A stretch of DNA of 64,000 nucleotides from Zingiber officinale (lineage: Eukaryota > Streptophyta > Magnoliopsida > Zingiberales > Zingiberaceae): positions 102,965,712 to 103,029,711 of the forward strand of contig NC_055991.1 of NCBI RefSeq assembly GCF_018446385.1, given 5' to 3'. This document shows positions 1 to 9,149 of the stretch, piece after piece. Position 1 is the first letter of the stretch. Each line of letters begins with the position of its first letter. The translations under genes were made by a program, and so were the position numbers. The notes under the pieces were generated by a model. That model did not search any database. It was not told where the DNA came from and saw only the letters and a program-made list of their open reading frames with translations.

Positions 1-2285
1 ACCTTGTGTGCCAAAAATCTCTAAAGTTTTGACTTTGGGATCTACTTAAGGTCTTGGCCTTTTTCTTTCTCTTCTTTATCTTTCTTATACTTTTCTTAAA
101 CTCAGAGTACATAATACTTAACAAGATATGCACTATGATACTTAACAAAAACTGCACTAAAATTTTGTAGGGATAAACATAAGCAAACTATTGGTTCATG
201 GTACGTGCACCCAAATCTATCTAAAAGTTTTAAGTTATCTTGAAGAACTAAACTCAACATAGAAATCAAGTCTCAACTTACTTAATCCTATCTAGAGTTT
301 CAAGCCTATCAAGGAAAACAAGAACTCATCAAAATTCAATCTAGAAGCTAGCACACATGGTAGAGAACTAGATTAAAGTCCAGCACCTATAGCATAAATT
401 TCGTAAGCATAACTGTTAAGAAAATTTCCAACAGATGATTCAAAGAGTTAACCTAATCATAGTGTCTTATCTAGCTTCTTAAATATCAATTATTTCTCCA
501 TCAAAGCCGAAATCTCAAATCCCTTTGAGTGGTTAAATTCTAAAAATCACTTCCCTTTTTCCTCCTATGACTTCAGATACCACCATGGTTTAATTATGAT
601 ATCTATACTTCTTAAGATCTTCGAACCTTGATTTCTCTCTCAAGTAATTCAACAAATTGATTCTTGCAATCCTACTAATTTCTTAGTTAAGTTGACACTT
701 CCACAAATCAAATTCAGAGAAGTTGCATGCTTTTGAATCATAAGAGGATAAGACAAGATAGAATACCAATAGACAAAGAGATAATAGTAAATTTAGTTGA
801 GGTTTCTGGTTAGAAAATTTCTAAATGGATTGGCACTCAACGACTCCAAGTTGACACTTGATCAGGAATGGGGCTACAGATTATAATAGCTAACAATAAG
901 CTTCAAAGACTGATCATCTACATTTCATAACATAAAACCAACCAAAATTAAGCTTGCTGAAATTTAAAACAGCCACTCAAGCATAAATCATAATTTGCAT
1001 TACTCTATCGGTTGTGAACTAAACAATTCAATTCCATCACAGTCATTAGTTTCGTTCTGTAACAGTCCCATTGAGATCAATTCTATTCAATAACAGTCCC
1101 ATGGCTTAACTCAAGAGTATAAACATATAAGAGCCTAAAATCTTAACGACAGCACAGTAGTAAATCAATACTTAAAGAGACCACCCAATAATATCATTAA
1201 TCTATAAACATTTAATCTAACCTTTCTATTCAATCTTCGTTTCTCATTTCTGCCAGATAATTCAAACCCAATCCACAAGTCACAACAGACTCAATAAATT
1301 CCATTGCCAACAAATAAAATTCACAACCAGCTGCGCTAATAACCAAAAGCAGAATTCGATCAAGACTTGAAACATCTACCATAATCTGACCGAAATCTTC
1401 ATGTGCTAGAAAAGAACCGGAACAAATCAAACCTTAATTCCCCTTCCTTCTTTTGAGATTCACGACAGAACATCCAAACTAAAAATCTTGCAACATGCTT
1501 CGAAATTAAGGAGAAAAGACCCGAAACCACTCTTACCACAGGTGAGTAGTAACTTACCATGATTCTTGAATTCAAACCGAAGGAGAAAACCTCTAGGGTT
1601 CGCGGAGAACTCGAACTTCCAATCCCTCTTCGTGTCCTCAAGCTCTCCTCGAAGAACCAGCCTCTATTCCATGAAGATCTCACGGAATTTGCTCTCCGCC
1701 AGTCGCCGGAAACGAAGCTAGGGCTTCGTTTGGTTTTGCTCGGCCAGAAACACCGCCGTCGCACGCGAGGAAGGAGAAGGGAAAAAACTAGGTCACGGGA
1801 AATAATCAAGCCCTATGTTCCTCCTTTATAACTTCAATATTCGGTTAACTTCTTTAAATAAATTTCCTACCTTTTCTAAACAGAACCGGCCGCATGAACA
1901 CTTGGTTGGCTGCGTTTTACTTAAGGCGTGGCTCGTGGGTTCGAAACTCGGCTGCAACCATTTTTTTCTTCCTGTTTGTTTCCTATTCATTAACTACTGC
2001 TTAAATAGAATATTTCTCCTTCTTTAATAAGAAACACCCGCTGGAACAGTTGGTTAGCTGGATTCGGTTAAGGCTCGGTACAGGTCCGAGGTCCACGGTT
2101 TGAATCTTGACTTGAATATTTTTTTGTTGAAACTTCCTTCGTTTAGTAAAAATACCAAACGACCTCCAAAAATTACATAAAAATACTCTAAAAATTTCTA
2201 AAAATCTCTAGAATTTTTCTATATTATTTTTAAATATTTTTAAATTACTTTTGGGACTCGAAATGGAGAAATTTGGGTTGTTACA
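1..2285 (-). repeat. 3' LTR of element A (cut by window start)
   Basis: It matches 5151-5563, 15538-16162, 18901-19583 and 29362-29925 joined end to end. It ends in ttaca, just before a polypurine-like tract on the minus strand. Because it is uninterrupted, it is the empty-site reference for the insertions of B (near 411), the B-family solo LTR (near 1034) and E (near 1717). Open frames inside it, such as 1399-1809, are not conserved coding sequence. Confidence 0.93.
1885..2115 (+). other. Two tRNA-like A-box/B-box units, antisense to element A
   Basis: Unit 1 (about 1891-1960) has an A-box-like GAACACTTGGTTGGC and a B-box-like GGGTTCGAAACTC. Unit 2 (about 2039-2108) has GGAACAGTTGGTTAGCT and GGTTTGAATCTTG. 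The equivalent unit 2 in the other LTR (about 29675-29750) still has GGTTCGAATC. They lie on the plus strand, opposite to A transcription, near the outer start of the LTR. I cannot fold a full cloverleaf with a good acceptor stem, so these are tRNA-related relics or internal pol III promoter-like sites, not tRNA genes. Confidence 0.5.
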
Positions 2286-2300
2286 ATTCTCCATACCTTA
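2286..2300 (-). other. Polypurine tract of element A
   Basis: On the minus strand this reads taaggtatggagaat, immediately before the LTR that begins tgtaacaaccc. It matches the tract in element D (aaggtatggggaat) with one G-to-A change. This is the presumed primer site for plus-strand synthesis. Confidence 0.75.
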
Positions 2301-2320
2301 TAAAAAGTTCATCCTCGAAC

Positions 2321-3109
2321 TTAGAATAATTCTGGATATCTCTGTCTTATACTGTCCTTTACTAGTGGTACTTCTTTGCTTCTTAGTCTCTTAACTTCTC
2401 TGTCCATCATCTCCTATATCGCATTGTACTCATTAGTGGTCCTTGGAAGACTTGTTATAAAGTCCCCGGAGACTATAGGTGCATCAGTCACACCAATTGG
2501 ATTGACTACAAATTCGTAGTGTTCATATCTGGTCCTGGAAACTGTTCTGGGTATATCACTTCCTTTCACTTCCAACTGATGGTACCCAAAGCGTAGGTCT
2601 GCTTTAGAGAACAATATTGCCCTCTTTAGCTGATCAAATAGATCATCTATTCTGGAAAGAGAGTACTTGTCCTTAACTGTTACTTTGTTCAGCGCTCTAA
2701 AATCTATGCACATCCGTATAGATCCGTCTTTCTCCTTAACGAACAACTCTGGAGCTCCCCGGGGTGAATAACTAGGGCGGATGAAACCCTTGTCAAGTAG
2801 CTCCTGAAGTTATTCTTGTAACTCTTTTAACTCTACTGGAGACATTCGGTATGGAGCTTTTGAAATTAGACTGGTGTCAGGAACTAACTCAATTTCAAAC
2901 TCCGCTTCTCTGTTGGGAGGTAGTCCAGGTAGCTCTTCTAGAAATACCTCTGGATATTCATAGACTACCCGAACGTCTTCCTGCTTGGGTCTTTCTTGTT
3001 CTTCTGTATTCACAAGGTACGCAAGAAAACCAGTACCTCCTTTAGCTAACATCTGGTGAGCTATTAGGGAGGAGAGGAATTTCTGGGTCTTCCTCTTTGG
3101 TATTCCCGT
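2321..3109 (-). pseudogene. Element A pol remnant: protease end, RT start, integrase and chromodomain scraps
   Basis: Read on the minus strand, the order is the region after protease ([14 protein letters not shown]), the start of reverse transcriptase (fragments like [10 protein letters not shown] and [10 protein letters not shown]), then a direct jump from the RT motif near VTDAPIV to the integrase core piece [13 protein letters not shown]. Another jump leads to the last residues of the chromodomain region, with the stop at 2321-2323. The RT active site (FIDD in relatives), RNase H, the integrase zinc finger and two of the three catalytic acidic residues are absent. Compared with element D, about 3 kb has been lost through several separate deletions. 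It is not functional. Confidence 0.88.
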
Positions 3110-3706
3110 GAACTCAAAGGATGGTTCACCTTTTGAATTCTATAAACTCTTCATTATGTTTATTAAGGATCCGTTGGCAGAAGAATTCTTCGTGAAACTC
3201 TGTCTCGAAGTCAGTCCAGCTCATCTGATTGACTACTCTCTTGCTCTTAACTCTCTCTCTCACCACATACGAGCATTTCCTGATAGGTAGAAAGAGGCAC
3301 ACTTGACCTTCTCGACTTTTGGACAGTCAAGAAGCTCCATGGTGCTCTCCAGTGTCTTGAACCAAGCCTGAGCATCCCAGGGTTTAATCGTGCCTGAGAA
3401 GTTTTCTGGCTTCATCTTTAGCCACTGTATCAGGTATGCTTCTTGTCTTCTAGGTGTTGTGGCGACTTCTAGGGCAGCTGATGGGACTTCAGTCACCACT
3501 GGGGTCTCCACATTGATGGTTGGGGAAGTGGGAGGAACTGGCTGTTGATTGGTCTTCAAGTTGGCAATCACTTGTTGCTGCTCTACTACTTGTCTCTGGA
3601 GTTGGGCAACAACTTCAGAGAGATTGGGCTCAGTTGATCTAAGCTCTTCGTTCTCCTGATCTTGGTTCTCAGTACGAACGGTACGGGGATGTCCTCTTCT
3701 TGACAT
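3110..3706 (-). pseudogene. Element A gag remnant
   Basis: The ATG is at 3704-3706 on the minus strand. The N-terminus is Arg-rich (MSRRGHPRTVRTE) and followed by a coiled-coil-like Gln-rich stretch (QLQRQVVEQQQVIANL). The retrotransposon gag fold then begins ([18 protein letters not shown]). The frame breaks after about 148 residues and homology to D's gag continues to about 3110, where it is fused directly to the end of the protease region. The CCHC knuckles and the protease active site are deleted. The N-terminal layout is the same as in element D. Confidence 0.88.
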
Positions 3707-3941
3707 CTAGTTATGCAGAGAAAAAGACTTGATATCTTCTCTATCCTTTCTAAACATACTTATGTATATGAATAAAAGAGAAACACAACTTCAATCTTAC
3801 TAAAGCGCATATAAACAAATACTCTATACTGCAAATAATAAAGAAAGCATAAAAGGAAAACTTAAATACTTTCTTACTTGAAGACGACAAGGCTGGTGCT
3901 GATGTGTGATGCTGGAGAATGGGAACTGCTCTGATACCAAC
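3707..3941 (-). other. Element A leader with primer-binding site
   Basis: Between gag and the 5' LTR there is a short non-coding leader. The primer-binding site is at 3928-3939 (plus strand gctctgatacca, i.e. TGGTATCAGAGC on the element strand), complementary to the 3' end of plant initiator Met-tRNA. Two bases separate it from the LTR edge at 3942. Confidence 0.85.
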
Positions 3942-5563
3942 TGTAACGACCACCCTTCTTACTACTACTATTACTCCCTAAGGTGACCGTTACTTAACTA
4001 TTAACTCTACTTAACCGATGTGATCGAAATCACGAGGAGTCCTTACCGAAAAATTTCGATAGAGTCTCCCCTATACCGGTGACCATAAACCGAGATACAA
4101 ACATAGTATACATCATCCACAGGCGGCTGGAACATTTATCAAACACCCACGCAGTTAAATAAGTATCAACACACAAATATCTACTTACTAAACTGAACTC
4201 ATCCTACATGCAACCTAGAACAAGAATAAACTCGAATGACACGGAGTGTAAAGTACAGTCTCAAATGTTTACAATAACAAAAATGCGGAAACTAAAAAAA
4301 AATAAGGAAAGAAGACTAAAGGAACTCCTTTTTAGTCCCAAGACTTCTATAGTCTTGGCATCACACACAATCCGCGCCACCTTGTCGCCTTCCTTTGCTA
4401 AATCTTTTCCTTTCCTTTATCTGCAGTAAGAGGAAATGTAATCTATAAGCAAAATGCTTAGTAAGCGCTATCTAACTCACAAAATCTCTATATGCATGTA
4501 AATATACTGAAAACTAAAACTAAATGCTCAAAAGGAAAACTACTCATGCTCATCTACTAGTAAAAGAAACAAACATACTGAAATGCTAAACATGTAAAGC
4601 TACTCATGCTTTTTCTAATAGCAAAGAACAGTAAGCTAATCTAAATAACATGCTAGCATAAAAGAAAAACTAAACTTGTTGATTTTAAAACAAAGTGAAA
4701 CTTAATTCATTTTTTCTAAAACTTATTCTTTTGTCTCACTTGTTTAAAACTTATCCTTTAATACTTATTATACTTATGTAAAAACTTATTTTACTTGTTC
4801 AAAACTTATACTTATAATACTTCAAAATAATAATCAACTTTCTTCTTGGGCCTGACAATTGTACTTGCTATGCACGCATCCCTAACTAGACCTAAGGTAA
4901 ATAGTCCTGAATCTAGTAGGGTTTACTATTGTAACGACCCGACCCATTCGGCGGCCCATTTGGCGACCCTCGGGTCGTCGACCGTCGACCGTCAGCCGTG
5001 CCGTTACTACTAGGTTATCTAAACCTAGGGACGACTATGGGAGCCCAACCCAAGGATAACTGAGAGTCTAGCACAGTGCCACTGATAAAAGTAAAATACT
5101 TGTTATCTTTTAATACTTCTAATATATAATGCCTCGGCATTTTAACAAGCACCTTGTGTGCCAAAAATCCCTAAAGTCTTGACTTTGAGATCTACTTAAG
5201 GTCTTGACCTTTTTCTTTCTCTTCTTTATCTTTCTTATACTTTTCTTAAACTCAGAGTACATAATACTTAACAAGATATGCACTATGATACTTAACAAAA
5301 ACTGCACTAAAATTCTGTAGGGATAAACATAAGCAAACTATTGGTTCATGGTACGTGCACCCAAATCTATCTAGAAGTTTTAAGTTATCTTGAAGAACTA
5401 AACTCAACATAGAAATCAAGTCTCAACTTACTTAATCCTGTCTAGAGCTTCAAGCCTATCAAGGAAAACAAGAACTCATCAAAATTCAATCTAGAAGCTA
5501 GCACACATGGTAGAGAACTAGATTAAAGTCCAGCACCTATAGCATAAATTTCGTAAGCATAAC
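3942..5563 (-). repeat. 5' LTR of element A, segment 1 of 4
   Basis: It starts tgtaacgacc next to the primer-binding site. Positions 5151-5563 match 1-413 of the left LTR; the first about 1.2 kb (3942-5150) has no partner in the window because the left LTR is cut. The first bases match the reverse of the end of element D's LTR (subterminal ccaccctccttactac-type sequence), showing that the families are related. It ends at the B target duplication ataac (5559-5563). Confidence 0.88.
4932..5025. repeat. GC-rich TGTAACGACCCG...GCCGTGCCGTTACT module
   Basis: This is a GC-rich patch of about 94 bp in AT-rich LTR sequence. It begins TGTAACGACCCGAC and ends GCCGTGCCGTTACT, and holds CGGGTCGTCGACCGTCGACC repeats. 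A longer relative lies at 40283-40415 in opposite orientation, with the same two ends, inside an unrelated copia LTR. The flanks read ttacta on both sides (about 4924-4930 and 5019-5026), a possible but imperfect target duplication. It may be a small insertion or an LTR-start fragment. Confidence 0.45.
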
Positions 5564-5567
5564 TGTT

Positions 5568-5742
5568 TGGTATCAGAGCTTAAGTTTTACGATCGTTGTT
5601 TTTGTATTTTGGATATTTGGGATAACCTGATATCTATTGATATGGTATCAGAGCGCCAAAGTTTGGCGATACTTGTTTTGTTTCCGTGTGTTGGATTTTT
5701 TTTTTCGAGATTTATCTGATACCAATTTATTGGTATCAGAGC
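5568..5742 (+). other. Triple primer-binding-site motif with perfect hairpin
   Basis: TGGTATCAGAGC occurs three times: 5568-5579, 5643-5654 and 5731-5742. The third is preceded by its inverse, so 5715-5740 forms an 11-bp perfect stem (TCTGATACCAA / TTGGTATCAGA) with a ttta loop. Only one site is needed to prime with initiator Met-tRNA. The first is in the expected position next to the lost LTR. The stretch 5743-6024 is leader without a gene. Confidence 0.7.
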
Positions 5743-6573
5743 AGGGTGTGATACCTACTTTTAGTATTCTGGATATATTGTGCTATCCCAAGTTTGCGAG
5801 TCAAACTGGGTAGTTATTTTGGTTGCACGGATTTTCTATTACGTATATGTTCGAACTTCCGTTTCGGATTTTATTTTGGATTTCCGGTGATTTTCGTGTA
5901 TGGAAGATGGAGGTCAATTTGGGGACTGGACAGCGACGGAACATCTCCAAACAGCAATTAGGTATGATGTTATCTTGGTAATTGTTGATACTTGTAGTAA
6001 TATCTTTGATATAATTTAACAGATATGAGGCGATCTACGCGTATTGCTGCGAGACGTGGCGCTGGACGACCACGTACGAGGACCGCGGGATCTCTGGATA
6101 CGCCAGAGATGCCTTCTGTTTATGAGCCTATCAACTAGGGACAGACTCAGCATGCTGCGGGCACGTCGGGCTCTCAGACCCCGATGGCTCCCTTAGGGGT
6201 ACCTACCTCAGCTGCACCGACAGTATCCACTGCTACTGTATTTCCGGTACCACCAAGGGTACCATTGACATTTCCCGACACCAGCTCCAGCCCAGACTAT
6301 GGCGTATTCGACACCACCGCCACCTGGGCCTACAGTGTACCCGATACCAGCGGCACCTGTGCTCCCAGTACATCTGGTGTACCCAGCAGCACCTGCATTA
6401 GGGATACCGGCTGCTCCATATTCGGTACCATTACCTACTGTACCCCCAGTCGCGGCCACCTATGTGTTGGTGCGGTTTGCACTAACGATTTAACCCAGGT
6501 TTTGATGAATGACAAATCAGGTTAAGTTAGCTTGTTATTTTCTAAACACTCTGATCGAGTGTGCAGGAAAAGT

Positions 6574-6852
6574 CCAGATAGGTCGACGGGTTGATCAGAT
6601 GTCTGGCACGAAGCCCAGCTAGGTCGACGGGCTGACCGGATAGTTGGCGAGAAGTCTAAGCGGGTTGACGGGCTGACCGGACGCTTGGCGAGAAGCCCAG
6701 CTAGGTCGACGAGCTGACCGGATAGCTAGCAAGAAGTCCAAGCGGGTCGACGGGCTGACCGGACTCTTGGCGAGAAGTCCAGCTAGGTCGACGGGCTGAC
6801 CGGATAGCTGGCGAGAAGTCCAGACGGGTCGAAGGGCTGACCGGACGTCTGG
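6574..6852 (+). repeat. 41-bp hairpin array (7 units) with co-varying arms
   Basis: There are seven units of about 41 bp. Each has an outer 7-bp stem, an inner GGTC/GACC stem and a gacgggct-type loop. The outer arms differ between units but stay paired: CCAGATA/TGTCTGG (one G-T pair), CCAGCTA/TAGTTGG, CTAAGCG/CGCTTGG, CCAGCTA/TAGCTAG (one mismatch), CCAAGCG/CTCTTGG (one mismatch), CCAGCTA/TAGCTGG, CCAGACG/CGTCTGG. The array lies upstream of the TATA box, so in U3. Confidence 0.85.
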
Positions 6853-7125
6853 CAGGTAAGTGAGGTAAGTCACTGGAGGGGAGTGACTGCGAGGACGCGT
6901 TCCCGGGAAGGGAACATTAAGCGTCGATCCGGCTTAGATCCATTTCGGATATCTAAGTCGAGATCGTGACTAGATTCCGGTCTCGGAAAGACGGAATCTA
7001 AGTCATACTCTTTGCTATTACTTTGTTGAACTGTAATTATGCTAACACTATAGTTTTGCAGGATCTATTTTGTCTCGGACTAACCTTGTTTTGCAGGAAA
7101 GTTGTTCGCTGGAAAAAGGTGGTCT

Positions 7126-7321
7126 GGGCGCCCGGAGGAGATCCGGGCGCCCGGAGGTCCGAGCGCCCGGGAGGCACCCGGGCGCCCTGGAGGCAAAAAT
7201 TATCCTGACCGCGCATCACCACTTGGAGCTCGCTGGTTGGACTTGCCACGTCTCACCAGGGCGCCTGGAAGGGATCCAGGGCGCCTGGAAGGGATCCAGG
7301 GCGCCCCGAGCTTCATATAAA
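7126..7321 (+). promoter_or_regulatory. CpG-rich palindrome cluster and TATA box of the Sirevirus-like LTR
   Basis: GGGCGCCCGG-type palindromes recur at 7126-7192, and GGGCGCCTGG/GGGCGCCCC versions at 7258-7307. They lie just upstream of catataaaag (TATA 7316-7321). The C-element LTR has the same layout reversed (39941-40110; TATA 39941-39946). CpG-rich sequence next to the TATA box has been reported for Sirevirus LTRs; promoter activity here is inferred. Confidence 0.6.
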
Positions 7322-9149
7322 AGATGGGGCGGAGGCAGAGATCAGAATCAACTCAGAACTCTTAGACTGCGTGCTCTACTGCTCTGCGCTCCTGCGACGC
7401 TAACAAAGATCCGACAATACGCTCTTTTCCTCGTCTTTAATTCTTGTCGGTATTTGTTTTATTTTTCATTAGCATTTCTGTACTTTAAATTGTAATAATA
7501 TTCGAACTGCTAGTGATTGCCTAACGAAAGTACTCAAGGAGTACGGGCCTTCGAGTAGGAGTCGTCACAGGCTCCGAACGAAGTAAAAAGCATCGTGTTC
7601 ATCTATCTAAGCTATTTTATTTCCGCTACGCTCAACGCTTTTATACTCGTTGTTTTTCGAATCGATATTCACCCCCCCCCTCTATCGACATTTCACGATC
7701 CAACACTATGTTCACCCTACAGTGCCACCGACAGCATATGCTCCAGTTTACCCAGCAGCACCGGGAGTACCTCCTCCAGGTTATGCAGCAGTACCACCTG
7801 TAGCACCAGCTCCAGTGGTTCTGCTAGTTCCGACAGCCGTTCCGACACACCTCACTGACTTTGTCGCGGCACGAGCCAGGATTCCAGTGTTGGCAGAGTC
7901 GATGAAGAGTCGATTCACACTCTTCCGAGGAGACCGAGATCCGAGTGTGGCCTTATCTTGGATTGAGACTATGGAGCGGACCTTCTTCTATATGGCTTGC
8001 TCCGAGTGGGAGAAAGCAGAGCTGGCTGCTTTTCATTTACGGGACGCGGCTGACACCTGGTGGCTTACCCAGCGTTCTATCATCGGTGAGCAGAACATCA
8101 CTTGGGCCAGATTCAGAGAGGCTTTTGAGAGCCGTTTCTTTCCACGAGCTTATCAGATGGCTCGCCGGCAGGATTTTCTGAGTTTGCGATAGAACAACCG
8201 GTCGGTGACAGAGTATAATACAGAGTTTGATAGATTGGCCAGATTTTGTCCAGAGCTAGTTGCTGAGGACAGTTCACGTATGCAGCAGTTCATTCAAGGG
8301 CTAGATGGACATTTGCAACTAAGACTTGTCGGTCTTGGTATCACATCTTATGCGGAGATGTTGGACAGAGCCCTCATTATTAAGTCTACTCAGCAGAGAG
8401 TTTTTCCGGATAGGAAAAGGAAGCAGCCGAGTCAGACATCTGGAAAGATTCAGCAGTCACAGGCTACACCACAGCAGAGTAGGCGTAGTCGGTTAGATCA
8501 GGGTACTTCTGGGGTATCTCGTAGGCCTCAGAAATCAGGGCAGTCTTCTTCAGGACGTTTCCGGTCTCCACAGCAGAACCGGAAACAACCCGCCAACGAC
8601 ATTCGGTGTTTCAGATGTGGGTCCAGAGATCACATCACCATAGCCTGTACTATGGAGCAGCCAGTTTGCTTTTATTGCAAACTGCCTGGGCACCAGAGTC
8701 GAGAGTGCCAGCTGAAGGCTCAGTATACTGCTCCCGGAGTTACTGCTCAGGGAGGACATCACAGTCAGTCAGGGTCTCGACGAGGAGGGCGGAGATTCCA
8801 GCCCTCAAATCATCAGCAGGGGACAGCTTCACCTACAGCAGCATTTGGCATGCATGGACAGGAGTACTCCAGTGCTTCCATAGCACCCCAGAGTTCTGTT
8901 CCGGGACCTTATTATCTGACATAGGGGCAGTATCAGATGCAGCCTCAGCCTCTAGGCCAGTACCAGACTCAGTCCCAGCCATCGGCACAGTATCAGTCGC
9001 CGCCTTCTCAGTCTTCTCTAGCACATTATCCAGCAGCGCCTCAATGGCAGGCTTCTGTCCAGCCACAGCCGCCGCTGGCAGCGTTGCCACCTCCTCCTCC
9101 GTCGGAGACTGGTCGTATACATGCGATTACCAGAGAGGATGCGCAATGA

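Larger units (their letters stand above)
6465..7705 (+). mobile_element. Solo Sirevirus-like copia LTR inside element B gag
   Basis: This 1,241-bp LTR begins tgttggtgcgg and ends gatccaaca, with target duplication ctatg at 6460-6464 and 7706-7710. It contains a 41-bp hairpin array, CpG-rich GGGCGCCC palindromes, a TATA box at 7316-7321 and a C-run before its end. The same LTR family, reversed, is the 3' LTR of element C (39570-40756). No internal region remains, so it is a product of LTR-LTR recombination. Open frames in it, such as 7070-7495, are not genes. Confidence 0.9.
6025..9149 (+). pseudogene. Element B gag (stops, frameshift, split by a solo LTR)
   Basis: It starts at the ATG at 6025 with a basic N-terminus (MRRSTRIAARRGAGRPRTR), as in chromovirus gag proteins. 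In-frame stops occur at 6136-6138, near 8190, at 8922-8924 and at 9147-9149, and a frameshift lies near 6280. A Pro/Ala-rich stretch is split by the copia LTR at 6465-7705 and resumes at 7711. The gag fold follows (FTLFRGDRDPSVALSWIETM...WWLTQR). Two CCHC knuckles are readable: CFRCGSRDHITIAC and CFYCKLPGHQSREC (about 8609-8710). A Gln/Pro-rich linker leads to the protease. The protein would form virus-like particles; this copy cannot encode a full one. Confidence 0.88.

Noticed and set aside
1399..1831. Overlapping open frames on both strands in A's left LTR
   Set aside because: They lie entirely in LTR sequence, are broken in the other LTR copy by insertion E, and show no domain.
7070..7495. 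141-residue frame in the Sirevirus-like solo LTR
   Set aside because: It spans CpG palindromes and the TATA box and is not kept in the C LTR copy; it is GC-rich LTR sequence, not a gene.
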